Shown here in pieces: positions 1-12,597 of a DNA stretch of 64,000 nt. The stretch covers positions 25,907,128-25,971,127 of the forward strand of contig NC_084897.1 of the NCBI RefSeq assembly GCF_958979055.1, read 5' to 3'. The position numbers and the translations under genes were made by a program. Under the pieces are notes generated by a model, which was not told the DNA's origin, did no database searches, and saw only the letters and a program-made list of their open reading frames with translations. Every line of letters begins with the position of its first letter. Positions within the stretch are counted from its first letter, which is position 1. The DNA comes from Alnus glutinosa (taxonomy: Eukaryota; Streptophyta; Magnoliopsida; Fagales; Betulaceae).

Positions 1-24
1 TGTCACCCAAATTTATAAAATGAG

Positions 25-392
25 TAATGCTACACATCATCCCCTTGTTCTCCTTTTGTCACCCCAAAATTGATGTGGCTCTTAAAATCACCATTGAATT
101 TTTTATGAGTAATACTACACATCATCCCCTTGTCCTCCTTTTGTCACTCCAAAATTGATGTGGCTCTTAAAATTACCATTGGATTTATGATAGATCACCA
201 TTAGATTTTGATCCAATGGTGATTTTAAGAGCCACATCAATTTTGGGGTGACAAAAGGAGGACAAGAGGATGATGTGTAGCATTATTCATTTTTGATATA
301 TCACTTTTGGATTTTAATCCAATGATGATTTTAAGAGCCACATCAATTTTGGGGTGACAAAAGAAGGACAAGAGGATGATGTGTAGCATTAA
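25..392. mobile_element. Nested palindromic MITE (same family inserted in itself)
   Basis: The sequence reads as two arms in one orientation (about 25-107 and 110-190) followed by two arms in inverted orientation (about 205-290 and 300-392). Each arm starts or ends with the words taatgctacacatcatcc / ggatgatgtgtagcatta and contains an almost identical stretch of about 75 bp. The simplest reading is an inner MITE (about 110-290) inside an outer MITE of the same family. The window begins with a few bases that also resemble the arm, so more may lie to the left. No coding capacity is seen. The superfamily is not decided. Confidence 0.75.
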
Positions 393-811
393 TCTTATAG
401 AATACTTTATTTTTTTCCCAGCAAAACTCCAAATTTTATTTGATAGGACCCTATCTTTGGTGAACTCCGAGTCAGTCCCAACTGCTTTTTTCACTTCTCG
501 AATCAAAAGCCTTGCTTTTTCGCACAGTTACGTGGCATGATGTCATTGGGCCCAGATGACAGAAACCACTACTCATTATATAGATGAGAAATGCTAGATC
601 ACCCTTCCACAGAAAACGAACCGTGTTTTAGAAACAGCTGCAGAACTCTCAGCCCACATTTTCTATCCTCAGCTGGTTTTCTTTTCAGGCAAACCAAGGG
701 AACAACAGCCAGCAGATCTAAAAAGTCAAGAGCTTTATACTTCATATAAATATCATAACTCTTCATGGGCTCTTTAGAAAGGTTTGTTTCATTTTCTCTG
801 CAAAATTTGAT
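393..811 (+). promoter_or_regulatory. Upstream region of the rhodanese gene, with ACGTGGC motif and TATA-like box
   Basis: This spacer runs from the MITE to the ATG at 812. It holds an ABRE-like ACGTGGC core at 530-536 and a TATATAG stretch at about 578-584. The latter would place transcription start near 610 and give a 5' leader of about 200 bp. ABRE-like cores are short and occur by chance, so ABA or stress regulation is only an inference. Confidence 0.35.
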
Positions 812-3074
812 ATGGGTCTTTCCTCTGCAATGTTCCCTCGTTGTTTCTTTCTTCTTCTTCTTCTTCTTCTTCTACTTCTTCTTACATATTGTAGCCCGGG
901 AGCAGAAGTTGTCACCGTTGATGTTCATGAAGCTAAGGATCTGATCAAGTCTGGCCACAAGTATCTAGATGTTAGGTATGCAAAAGGGTACTCTTTGTTT
1001 CATGTTTGATCCATTTCATGTATGGGGTTTCAAAAGAAGAAAAAAAAAGGTTTTAGCTTTATGTTTTGTGCCTTCTGAAATAATTGTGGAACTTTATTAT
1101 TTGTAAACAGGACTGTGGAAGAGTTCAAGAAAGGGCATGTGGGTTCAGACAAGATCCTCAACATTCCTTACATGTTCAATACACCAGAAGGTAATTTAAA
1201 TCTCTAACAATAATAAGCCTACTTTATATGTGGGTTTGCCTTGTTGTTTGAAAAATGATTGGGTACTTTTGACACAATCCTTTTTCAAACTGGTGTTGGA
1301 GTTGATAATTGGTGAAACAGAGTATACAATGATTAGTCAGTCATTAATTAAGGTCCATTGGACACTCTGTATTTATTTTTCAACACCCTTATCTTTATCT
1401 TCAGAGTATTTATTTTTACTTTGGTGATTAGTTATTATTATTATTTTTTTCTCCTTCTACCTAAGTGAATTCTCTTATATATTTACTCCGGCATCTTACG
1501 CTTTTAATGACATATCGATTACTTATTTATGAAAAAAAAATTAAAGGTCCGTTTGGATTTGATGATTCAAAACGAACGATTTTTAAAATAGTAATTTCAA
1601 AACGTATGATTTAAAAATGCAAGTAAGCATTTGAAAAATTCACGGTTTGGTTAAAAACTTAAAATTGCATTTTAGTGTTTAAAATCGTGGGTTTTCTAAA
1701 ATGTACTTTCTAATTTTTTCATATTTTTAAACTTTTAGTTTTTTAAAAACACTCTCAAACGACACTTTTCGAGATTTTATTTAAAATTTGGGTCAAACGG
1801 ACTTTAAATTGCAAGCTTAATCATCTCACCAATTATGAACTATAAGGTCAATTTATAAATAACTTGCAGGGAAAGATGCAGTGTGGAGTGAAAAAATAAT
1901 GAATATCTTTTGATTTTGGCCTTTAGGTAGAGTGAAAAATCCTAAATTCGTGGGGGAGGTTTCGTCTGCTTGCAACAAAGAGGATCATCTTATTGTGGTA
2001 ATTTGTCCCATTTCTTACATAATTTCTTAATTTTAGGCAAAATATTTTGGACTATATAATAATGCTGATTATTTCTCTGTTGGATGTCATCTGTATAGGG
2101 TTGTCAAAGTGGGGTCCGATCCCTGTCTGCAACTGCTGATCTTCTTAGCGCTGTAAGTTCATTAAAATTAAATTAATCTTTCATTTCAGTAATATTATTA
2201 GTTATTTCAAAAGTTGAAGCGGGTTAAAATTGATAAATTCAATTATTTAATTAATATCCTAATACTCTTTTCACATGTGAGTTCAAATTTTCTTTCGACA
2301 AGTGATGTTCAATACATAAAATATTTAGCTAAAATTGAATGTAAATTAGAATAAATTTAATTATTTAATTAATATTTTAGCACTTTAACAAGTTGGTTAG
2401 ATTCCACTTGTTTACTTTAATTTTGAGTCTATGACCAAATTATTTCGTCCCAAATTCTTTATTTGATGGCGTTTTTGTTTTTTACATTGTTTTCTATTTT
2501 TAATACTAAACAACTGAAGATACTCAAAATCAAGAACTAAACAAGTTAGAAGTCTCTTTATTTAATTCAAGTTAGTTTTTTTAATTATTTTTATCTTTTT
2601 TAATACTAAACAAATAAAGAGAAATCAGGTTTAGTTTTAACAATGTTAATTGTTCCACATTATTGGTTGGTTGAGAATAATCAAAGTAGATTTTTAGTAA
2701 TGAATCGCGAAATGCTATTGTTTTTAAATACGTTTATTAATTTAATCAACAGTAATGTGCGCGATTATGCACCTTTCGGGTCATAACGAAAAAAAATGCA
2801 GTCGGTTACATTTTTCATAAAATCTCCTCGTCTATTTCTATATAGATAGACTATTTATTTATTTATTTTTATATGTTTCTTTATATCTGTATTTACTCGT
2901 TATTTGTTTAGTATTAAAAAGGATAATTAAAATAATTTTTTTAAAAAAAAATAAAAAACTAACTTGTATTAAATGAAATGGCAGGGCTTCAAGCATGTGA
3001 GCGACATGGGAGGAGGTTATCTCGCCTGGGTGGAGAACGGGTTTCTTGTGCAAAAGCCAGAAGCTGAGCTCTAA
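812..3074 (+). CDS. Rhodanese-like thiosulfate sulfurtransferase with hydrophobic leader (STR17/STR18 type)
   Basis: Five exons (812-975, 1111-1190, 1927-1997, 2099-2152, 2985-3074) join to 459 nt, 152 aa. A single rhodanese domain fills residues about 33-150. It has the family landmarks DVRTVEEFKKGHV, a NIPY segment, the active-site loop GCQSGVRS with catalytic Cys near residue 107, and the closing MGGGYLAW. Rhodaneses pass a sulfane sulfur from thiosulfate or persulfides to thiol acceptors through that Cys. The N-terminus has an 11-Leu run followed by TYCSPGAE, which resembles a cleavable signal peptide. Arabidopsis STR17 also has a hydrophobic leader, whereas STR18 lacks one, so an STR17-like secretory-pathway member is the best guess. 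The Leu run is encoded by a CTT/TTC microsatellite (about 845-890). Intron 3 is interrupted nowhere, but intron 2 carries a MITE at 1546-1803. Confidence 0.9.
1546..1803. mobile_element. Short TIR MITE in intron 2 of the rhodanese gene
   Basis: The ends ggtccgtttgga and tcaaacggact are imperfect inverted repeats. The interior is AT-rich with repeated cgattttaaaa-type words and has no ORF. It shares the GTTTGG-type ends and the interior of alternating gcgatttt/aaaatcgc words with the elements at 6216-6530 and 60719-60871. Confidence 0.6.
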
Positions 3075-4585
3075 TGGATATAGAACAATTACCACAATTT
3101 GCAATTTCATGTACAAGCAAAAAAGTGGGAGGATATATAAATTTATGGTTATTTTCCGCTCGTAAATGTATTTACAATCGTGAGCAAAATACTAGGCTCC
3201 GTTTGTTTGGGTGTAAAATATTTTACGAAAAATATTTTCTGTATTTTTTAGTGTTTGGTGTAGCCGAAAATAATGGTCAACGGAAATCATTTTTAGTTTA
3301 ATCGTAAAAGCCTATTTAATTTTTGTAAAACAATTTAAAACCGTAAATTGTTTTTTGGATTTAAACTCTTCATTCTTACACGCACATTTGTGGGAATTTA
3401 TCACCGCCGAGCATTTGGAGTTTGTTGGTAGTCCGAATCTACCGTCGAAGATCTCCAAATTTTGGTATCCGATTGTCAGAATCCGGGGGCACTGGTTGAA
3501 TTCCTGCGACATCACCGAAATTCGACAACTGCTGTTGGAATTCGGTCGGTGTCAGAATCCAACTATACTGTGCCAAATTCCTGCCACCTAACCCATATTC
3601 CGATGAAAGTGGTCGGAATCTCGCAATTGCCGTCAGAATCTTGCCGACCAATGGCGGAATTTCATAACCAATGATTTTTCGTCGTTAGTGATTTTATCGT
3701 AAGAACCAAATGCCGGAAAATATTTTTCAGAAAAATCATAATATTGTTTCACCCTCTATTGAAGAGAGAATAAATAAGAGTAATGTTATAAATTACATTG
3801 TCCTTCAACTCTGGAATTTTAATTATTTATTTAATTATTTTTTAATAATGGTTGATTGGTAGCATCATATCAACAAATTCTAATAAAAGCAAATTCTAAT
3901 AAAAGCGTGTTTCTAACCTTTATAAATAAAATGATGTGGTAGAATTCAATTAAACAAGATAGATTTTATTTCTCATTTGTTATTATTATTATTATTCTGC
4001 CAGATTTTTCTTCCCACCATTAGGGTGAAAGGAATGACTCACGAGTATGTTTGTCAAATGCTTGTACAGAAAGAGTAATAGATTGTTAATTTTAAAATTA
4101 GTAAAAAGTGATAATGTGATATAAAGTAAATATAGAAAAGTGAAAAAATTTTGTATCGTAGTTAATTTTTTTATTTGAATGGTAATAAAAAATTATTGAT
4201 GTGATATAAAAAGTGATAATGTTTTGATGTTGATTGTTATTAGAAAATATGAAAAAGTGAAAAAAAAATAAAATAAAAAAACAAAAAAAACAAAAAAAAA
4301 AAATGAATAGTAAAAAGCACTACCCTGTTCTGTTATGTTCTTTGTCAAATAAGACCCAAAACTCAAGCTAAACGCTTGTTCCACCTTCAAGGCTTCAACC
4401 CAATGATATGGAACAAATTTAATTGAAAGGTGTAACCAAATTGGTTGTAATTGAATTACAATGGATTCAACAGCGTAATGCATTACCACATGCTACATGG
4501 ACAGTTTTTTTAAAAAAAATTAAATTAGAATAAATTTTTTCAACTTAAACTATTAAATTGACATCTCTCCTTAAATCACATCTAA
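3075..4585. other. Spacer after the rhodanese gene, with a hAT-like or Tourist-like MITE
   Basis: Here lie the 3' UTR and AT-rich spacer. Between about 3196 and 3745 is an element whose ends read cgtttgtttgggtgtaaaat with aaaatattttcc near the left, and ggaaaatatttttcag near the right, as imperfect inverted repeats. The middle holds repeated GC-richer words (attccg, cggaat, ccgaat). The short frames in it (3355-3591 and others) have no recognisable domain, and I do not call them genes. Confidence 0.5.
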
Positions 4586-5428
4586 GGCCATCTCCAGCAG
4601 TTGGAGTTAAAATATTTACTCAAAAAGTACAAATCTCTACTTTAACCATTGTCTATCTTAAAAACACTCAAACAATAATTTCTATTACATTCTTCATTTT
4701 CTTAAAATATTGTTTTTTAATATTTTTCTTTATTTTTTTTATTTTTTCCACTTCTCCCTCTCACTCTCCAGTCTCCCCCAACCCCCAACCCCAACCCATC
4801 TCCCCAACCCCAACCCGTCTCATTTCTTGAGCTGATGAGGATCGGCGAGCGTCGAGATGATCGGCGACTAGGAACCAAAATTTGGACGAGTCGAGGATCT
4901 GGCAGGCCTCGGCAATGACGATGCAGAGTTCGGATCCGACGGTGACAGGGAACTCGACAGAGGCGTGGATTTTGGTGTGAGGGAGGAAGGCAACAGCGTG
5001 CTGGAGGAAAGGGTGTCGGGCTTGGTGTCAATGAGGACGAGCTCATCGGCGAGGTATTGGGTGAGAATGACGACGTTGTTGGCGACGGAGGAAAGAAGGG
5101 CAGCGACGGTGAACGAGAGGGAAGGGGTTGGTGGTGTTGACAAAGAGGGGCGGAGGGTTTCGTTGGGCATCAGGACCAGGAGGGACGAAGAGGGAGAGTG
5201 GGAGATTGAGAAAATATTAGATGAGGGGCGGAGAGTGTCAAAGAGGAACAGAGAGCGATCGGAGAGGGAGAGAGAAAAAATTAATAAAAAAAAGTCTAAA
5301 CACATGAACAATATTGTTCATGTGTTTAGAAAACTGGTTAAAGTTCTATTGGAGAAGAAGAAAAAAAAGCAAAAAAAAAATCAAATTTGACTATTTTAGC
5401 TAAAATAACAAATCTGTTAGAGATGGCC
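4586..5428 (-). mobile_element. PIF/Harbinger-like non-autonomous element carrying an L-lactate dehydrogenase gene fragment
   Basis: The element has terminal inverted repeats ggccatctccagcag (left) and ctgttagagatggcc (right, imperfect). TAA stands directly outside both ends (4583-4585 and 5429-5431), matching the 3-bp TWA target duplication of PIF/Harbinger. The interior is much more GC-rich than the surroundings, as for captured exons. On the minus strand, about 5095-4880, the translation matches the NAD-binding start of plant L-lactate dehydrogenase: a LTQYLADELVLIDTKPDT segment, then after a short deletion and frame change QHAVAFLPHTKIHASVEF followed by a VTVGSELCIVIAE segment. The copy is not functional. 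Family knowledge supplies the LDH match; no alignment was run. Confidence 0.7.
4880..5095 (-). pseudogene. Captured L-lactate dehydrogenase exon fragment (frameshifted)
   Basis: This is the coding-like core of the element at 4586-5428. Plant LDH has an ordered series: a Gly-rich NAD loop, LTQDLADELALVD, RGEMLDLQHAAAFLPRTKI, then a strand ending in SDLCIVTAGARQ. The minus strand shows these in order, but about seven or eight codons around RGEMLD are missing at 5000-5015. The reading frame shifts there, and the GARQ end is altered to an EACQ-like sequence. Only about 70 codons are present and no catalytic His region is included. It is a decayed fragment, not an enzyme. The long minus frame 4868-5311 runs across it only because the GC-rich capture lacks stops. 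Confidence 0.65.
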
Positions 5429-7180
5429 TAACCCAGTTTGGAGTAATACTTTGTACTTCTATAATTACTCATAAATAATGTTAAAAACTATATCTTACCA
5501 CTATCTCACTTTTTTTTATTGACACTACCACGCAACAAAATAATATAGTAGTATAATAAAAGTATAGTTTATAACATTATTTTACTATATAATCGTGTGA
5601 GATTAATACTATACACCATATTTTTATCACATCTTTAGTCTTTGATATTTTTTATTTTTTTTTTAATAATAAACTGATTGACAAAAAAAATGAAATTAAC
5701 CTGCCCAAGATGTTGGTGACTCCTCTTGACTTGTACAAAAGGATTCATAATGATAGGTCTGCTTTATAGCAGAACTAGTCTACCTCTTGCCATCTGCCCC
5801 AACAACCAGAGTAAAAGTCGAATAAATTAAACAAATACCAAACACAAATACCGTCGTTCAGTCGCCGTGGACCAATGTTGTCACAATCTTTGTTCATAGT
5901 TTATGAATGGATGTGACATCTTTCATGTACTATATAATCCAATCAACCTTTGGATCCCTTGCGCAAAATGTGAGTACGCAATTTGGTGCACGTTAAATGA
6001 CCAACAGCTTTTAAAAATTAATAAATTATTTTATAATATTAACGTGTTAGTATCAACTTAATAAATGATTTTTTTTTAATACTATCTAATCTAAGAGTTA
6101 GATTAAAATTATAATATCGGTATTGTAAAATAATTATGAGATGAAAATGTAATTTATAGCATGAGTAATATTAGAAATTAAATTTTTATCTCACAATGTT
6201 AATGTGAGAGTCTTAGGGTGCGTTTGGGATTGCGATTTCATAGACAATAAGTGCGATTTTAAACCAAATCGCAGAACATAAATTGTTTGGGAAATGCGTT
6301 TTTAAAAATTGCGATTTGAAAACGCAGAAAATCTGCTTTTTCAAATCGCAGATAAGATGGTGCTTTTTTGAAAACGCAAAATTTTAAAGGTAAATTCGCG
6401 ATTTTAAAGGTTAAACTGCGATTTTGCCAAACACTTAATTGCATTTTTAAAAATCACTTTTTTCAAATCGCACATTTTAAAATCGTTATTTTAAATCGCA
6501 CTTTTTGAAATCGCAAACCCAAACGGACCCTTAATCAACTTTTAAATCAATCGTTATTAAAAAAAAAAAAAAACCATCCGAAAAATTGGTTGCCATTGCC
6601 AAATTAGCATTGTAAAATAATTGTAAAATAAAAATAATAGCTTAAGGCCAATAAGTGTGACGTGTGGTAGTATTTTATTTTATTTTATTTATTAATTTTT
6701 TTTTTTTTTTTTGGGTGGATGTGGTAGTATCATTGGTGCAATGTGCAAATGAGCTATAGTTGAAGGAAAAAAATATGATTAACGCAAAAGTTTGTACTTT
6801 GGTTTTGTTGGTGTTCATGATCCGTGACCTTCGATGGAAAAGATCGAAACGGAAAGACAGAGAGAGAGAGACGTTCAAAGCTGCCAACATGCAATGACAG
6901 ATTGTGTTGGGAGAACACGTTATGGGACCCATTATGCCTGACATGCCTTATGACATCCATGCAGGAGTTCTTAAATTCTCTGACGGTACGGTCTCAAATT
7001 CTGGCACAGCAAAGCCCACCAACCCAGTTGTTGCTAATTGCTATTAATTACCTGCAATGAGTTCTTCATCTAGGAGGCGGCTTGGTCTATCTACTTTTTT
7101 TCATCATTTTGTTGAGGCTTTGAAATGGCAGATACCCAGAAGGAAAATTGATTCGGGGTTTGTGGGTTGGAGCTATAGCG
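5429..7180. other. Spacer upstream of the MLO gene
   Basis: AT-rich spacer with one clear MITE (6216-6530) and poly-A/T runs. A GA-rich stretch at 6857-6871 and the GC-richer 6820-7180 part probably belong to the MLO promoter and 5' leader. I see no supported gene here. The short frames on both strands lack domains. Confidence 0.5.
6216..6530. mobile_element. MITE with GGGTGCGTTTGGG / CCCAAACGGACCC ends
   Basis: The left end gggtgcgtttgggattgcgatt and right end aaatcgcaaacccaaacggaccc form imperfect inverted repeats. TTA lies immediately outside both ends, consistent with a PIF/Harbinger Tourist-like target duplication. The interior is a series of gcgattt and aaatcgc words, making the whole element foldable. 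It is non-coding. Confidence 0.75.
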
Positions 7181-10100
7181 ATGGAGGGAGAAGCAAGGGA
7201 AGGACGATCCTTGTCTGAGACCCCCACTTGGGCTGTTGCAACTGTAATCACTGTCATGGTTTCTTTTGGATTCTTCTTTCATGGCTCTTTGAAACGCTGT
7301 GGAAAGGTAAAGAAAAAATAGCCGTCTCTCGCTGCATCTGCATGCCTTTGCTTCTTAAATCTTGAACTTTGTTTGGATGCATGTTTTACAAGCTTCTTTA
7401 TTCACTCTCTAACAGTGGTTGGATAAGACTAAGAGAAAACCTCTACTTGCTGCCCTGGAGAAGATCAAGGAAGGTTAGCAGTTGGGTTTTCAGAGATGGG
7501 TTTTTGTTTGATTGCTTTAATATTATTTCTTGAGGCTTTTGGAATTTTGGTTGTTATCTGCAAGCAGAGCTAATGCTTTTTGGACTTCTGTCGTTGTTGA
7601 TGGGTCATTGGATTGTCTTTGTGGCCAAGATTTGTGTTAAATCGTCCGTCTTAAGCAGCCGATTTTATCCATGTGAATCGGAGAGTGATCTCCGATCAGC
7701 GGAGCACATTCTTGTTTCAGTTTCACATTATTTGAATAACTCCGTTGTCAGAGAACAGATGAAAAATGGGCTTCATAATCATTGTCCCGAGGTAGTTTCC
7801 TCTCTGCCATTTTGAATTTAGGATGTTTAGATAATAATGTAGCTATTATCTTACTTTAGCAGTAACCTGTAAATTGTTTTTTTCATTGATTACAGCCAGC
7901 CTCTATATCTGCAAACACTACTTCAAAACTTGTTATTTTCTTTTCCAGGGTCACGAATCATTTGTTTCTCATGAAAGTCTTGAGCAGCTTCATCGTCTTG
8001 TATTTGTTCTTGGCATTACCCATGTTGCTTACAGCTTTTTTGCCATTGCGTTGGCCATGATTAAGGTTGACATATCTCTTTATTGAACTGTTTTTTTTTT
8101 TTTGGGTTCTCCTTTGGGGCTTAATCTGTGTTAGATGAGCAGTAACGTCTACAATCTAATTCATACAGATCTACAGCTGGAGACCATGGGAAAATGAAGC
8201 AAAGTCTATGGCTATTCAGAGCTTACAAGGTGAGGAATTTCCCACCTGATGGCTATAACTATAATCCTATAATGACCGTAATTGTCCATAAATTTTTATC
8301 TGGATGCTACTGTGGATGCCTTGCATAGATAGTCTTTGGCTCCATGATATTAATTTTTCTTGAATTTTAGACACTCCACAAGCTACTCCAGACAATATAA
8401 GAATGAGGCGACTGTCTACTTTCATTTTTCACCGCACGTCCCATCCATGGAGCCAGCACAGAGTTCTTGTTTGGCTGGTATTCTCACGTCCTTCTCTGTC
8501 TCTTTCTTTCTCCTTGCCTAATTTAATCGCTACATGGTGATTTTGTTTCATTTTCTTTGTTGAGAAACAGATTTTTACTATTAAGTTTTCCAGAACAGAT
8601 AAATCCCAGTTCAACTTGGTCATATCTGAAACAACCAAATGACACAACGAATGTACACTTCTTCTGGTTTTGTCCGGCCAGTTGCTTAAATCAATTTTCA
8701 GCTCCAAAGACCTGACTGTAACACCCCAGTCCCATATGAAAAAGATAAGGAGTAGCCCACATAAAGTGGGTGATTTATAAATATGGCCATGAGTGCTAAG
8801 TCTCACATTGCCTAGTTAGTTACTAGGTGAAATTGGGCTTCATAAGAAATTCTAGGAAAGTTCCAAATTGACTAGTCCTTTTGGAGTAATAGCGCAGATG
8901 TTACTAACGCTTTTCCCATGGACATTACACTAAATGTCAACAAATACAAATTAAAGTGGCTGAAGCAGCAGTAACATCCTTAGAGATAAAAGGAGAAAAT
9001 AGGGGGTTTATAGTTGTAGATTTGTTCAGTTTCTACCATTATAGCTTCTCCTTCATACATACTTGTGCATGTATGCATATGAAGAAGATAGGTAACAGTC
9101 AACAATTTTTAAGATGCTTAGAGAAAAGCTTATAATTTCTCATTGCATGTAGTTTGACAAATGATTCTCTTTTTATTCTGGGTTTTCTTGGCACTTGTAT
9201 GGGTCAGCATTTGCACAAGTGATTTCAGACTCAAATTACCTAATTTTGCAGCTTTGCTTCAGCCGCCAGTGCTGGAGTTCTATAAATCGAGCTGACTACA
9301 TGGCCTTGCGTTTAGGCTTCATCACTGTACGTTTTCTCTGCTCTAAAAGGATTGTTTGAGCTATATCTTTTGATCAAGGAAATCTGTTAAATATACAATA
9401 CTTTTATGTTTGTATATATATTGCAAAAAAGAATGTGGCAGTGAAGGTCATGAGACCAAATTTGCTCCGCTAACTTTGTTGTTTTTGTTTTTTGTTTCTT
9501 CCTTTGTAGACTCATCAACTTCCTCTATCATATGATTTCCATAATTATATGCTTCGAAGCATGGAGGAAGAGTTTCGTGATATTGTTGGAATTAAGTACG
9601 AGTTCTTTAACCTTGCTTTGAGAGTTGGAGTTTCTTTTGGAGTAATCCACATATTAAATTCTGCAACTTTACTCATGCCATGATCTCAATTTTAAGGTTT
9701 ATTTGAATTGTGGAAATGTTTGTATATGCAATTAAGAGATAAACTGATCTCATATCATAGACAGTTTCTCTAGTTGGTCATGTAGATTTTCCTCTGGTTT
9801 CGTTCTTTACCCCTTCCTTCGAAGGGACTGCTTAGTGACATTTTTGTGAATATGAAGTGAAGTGTTATGTCCTGTACACTTATTGATGAATTCTTTACAA
9901 CTTTGAAATGCGTTAAGTAAATTTGATTTGCATATATATGGTGAAAGTAGGATGATTGGGGATATATACTTTGATTTCAAGCTGATCAGAACTTTTGGTG
10001 AAGAATCTAAACCAAGATGCTGTCTAAGAGACTAAGACAATCAATGCAAAGTTCATTGGCAAACGCTTCTTGCCTAAATATTCTAACGAATAATTCAATA

Positions 10101-12545
10101 TACTTTATTGCTGCCACAAAGTATATGAATGTTCATAGGTGTTCTACAAATTCTTAAAAGCAGAAGTAGCCCTGTAGGGAAGAGTTTAAAACTTCGTTTA
10201 GTTTCCAACTTGTACATATAGACAAAAACACCAATTGCACGATTCACCAAATAAGAAAATCACTGCAAAATCACCACACTGCTGGTGCACTTTTAATTTA
10301 CTTACCATATTAACTTCATTTGAGTGGTAGTCAAAGAATTTATTTTTGTTTTGATTATTTAGAATTACAGACTTGATCAAAGTACAAAATTCAAGCAATT
10401 TTGGACAGCAGCCTTACTATTGATGGTAGCAAAGCTGTACGAATTTTATTATTGTATCACTGCAAATTGACCTGATTACTTCTTTACGCTCCTTTTGCAG
10501 TGTGCCTCTCTGGATATATGCAATATGTTGCCTTTTTCTAGATTTTCATGGTAATTTCTTTGAATCTTGATATGCTTCAAAACTGTAGAACATAGAAATG
10601 GTCTCAAGCAACTAAAGTCTCCCCATTTTTAACATTTTTAGTTGAGTTGTCCTGGCATCTAAACTGTATTGATGTAAGCAAAACCATTTAGGTTGCAAAG
10701 AATAGTGCATTTTATTTGACATGTCCACAGGCGACAGGAATCGAACGGTTCCATCATTGTTCACATAAGCATTTGGAAGTAAAATTCGCCATTGGGAGTA
10801 TGGCATTAAATGAAATAGGCACAATGTTGGTATAGCATCAGTTCAGGCCTTTCAAAAAGATGCTACTGCAACTTTCCAGTAAGCTTGTGATGAAAGCTGT
10901 AATATACTGTTGTGGATCTGCTCAAAATAATTGATGTTTCAACTAACAACTAAATTTCCTTGGGACATTCACAATGCCCTTAGCTTTAAATAATATTAAA
11001 GTAGTTATTATTCGTGAAAATATTTTATGCTATATTTAGTTACTGAGTTGATCTCTAGAGCATGAACTGTGTGACTTCTATCCAGGAAGCAATATCTACT
11101 TTTGGCTTTCCTTCCTTCCAGCAATTGTAAGTCTCCATCATCAATCTCCTTTTTCTTCTCCATGTTCTTTTTAACCGACTGTAGCAATCTACTTATGCTT
11201 CTTTCCTTGTTGACTTATTTGTTAGTTGATCCTGCTATTGGGTACTAAACTGCATCGGGTGGTGGTAAAGTTGGCTGTGGAAATCATGGACAAATGCCCA
11301 TTAGAGGGATTCCATCAGTTTAAACTGAGGGATGATCTCTTTTGGTTTGGAAAGCCCAAGCTTCTTTTGTGGTTAATACATCTAATATCCTTCCAGGTTG
11401 GTAAATCAAAAGCATCTGTGTTTGCTTCTGAAATATTATTGTGGAATTGAATTCTTAGTTACGAATTTATTTTGCAGAATGCATTCGAGATGGCAACATT
11501 CCTTTGGTCCTTGGTAAGAACTTGCTTATAGTGGTTGTTCTAAGCTAACACCTTTAATTTAAGGTGGAACACTTCAATACTGTAAAGGTGAAAATATGGA
11601 ATGTGATCAGGAAGTGGGCCTCCATTGATTAAGTAGCATTCATAAGTTTGTTCATCAATTCGATCATTTTTTGCAGCATTTCAACTTAACCTTATATGAT
11701 GATCTTAACAATCCAGTCCCTACTAACTTTCCCTTTATCATAATATAGCATTCTGTGTTGTGAGTAAAAATGCTGAGTATACACATGTGAGTGTAAAAAT
11801 GTTAAGTTCTATATTAGAATGACGTCGCTAGTGCGAGTGATTAATATAGCATAATTGAGCGCAAATCCAAAAGCTTAAACTCTTGGGTTGAGTAATGTCC
11901 CAACATGCTATATAGTATCACTAAAAGGCTACCCAATGTGTTAATATCTCCAACAAGTAGTATCAGAGTTGACGGTAGTTCGTGGTATGATGGATGATAA
12001 TAGTACATTTTGCAATTAGAGCAGGGATGGTTGGCATGGTACGAACGAGGGTCCCTAGAATAGGGATAAAGGTGCATGGAGTGGATAAGCCCACAAAGAA
12101 CACAAGTGATCCTAGAGACCGTCCATAAGATTGACAAAGCTTCTGTTCAAGGAGGAGTGTCACGACATGATGATGGACTCACATGTGAGGGAAAGATTGT
12201 TGAGTATACACGTATGAGTTTAAAAATGTTGAGTCCCACATTAGAAAGATATCACAATTGTGAGTCGTTAATATAATATAGTTGAACCCAAACCCATAGA
12301 CTTAAGCTTTTTAGTTGAATAGTGTCTCAATATGCTATATTATGGCCTCACTAGAATACTCTCCAAGGTGTTGATCTCCCTAAAAAATATGATCAGGAAG
12401 TGGGCCTCCATTGATTAAGTAGCACTCATAAGTTTGTTCATCAATTCGAGATTTTTGGCAGCATTTCAACTTAACATGATATGATGATTTTAACAATCCA
12501 ATCCCTACTAAATTTCCCTTTGTTATTCTGTAGCACTCATGTGCT

Positions 12546-12597
<52 letters not shown>

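Noticed and set aside
4868-5311. Long minus-strand frame of 147 codons in the element at 4586-5428
   Set aside because: Only part of it reads in the LDH frame, and the rest is Ser/Pro/Leu-rich translation of a shifted GC-rich capture. It is not a gene.
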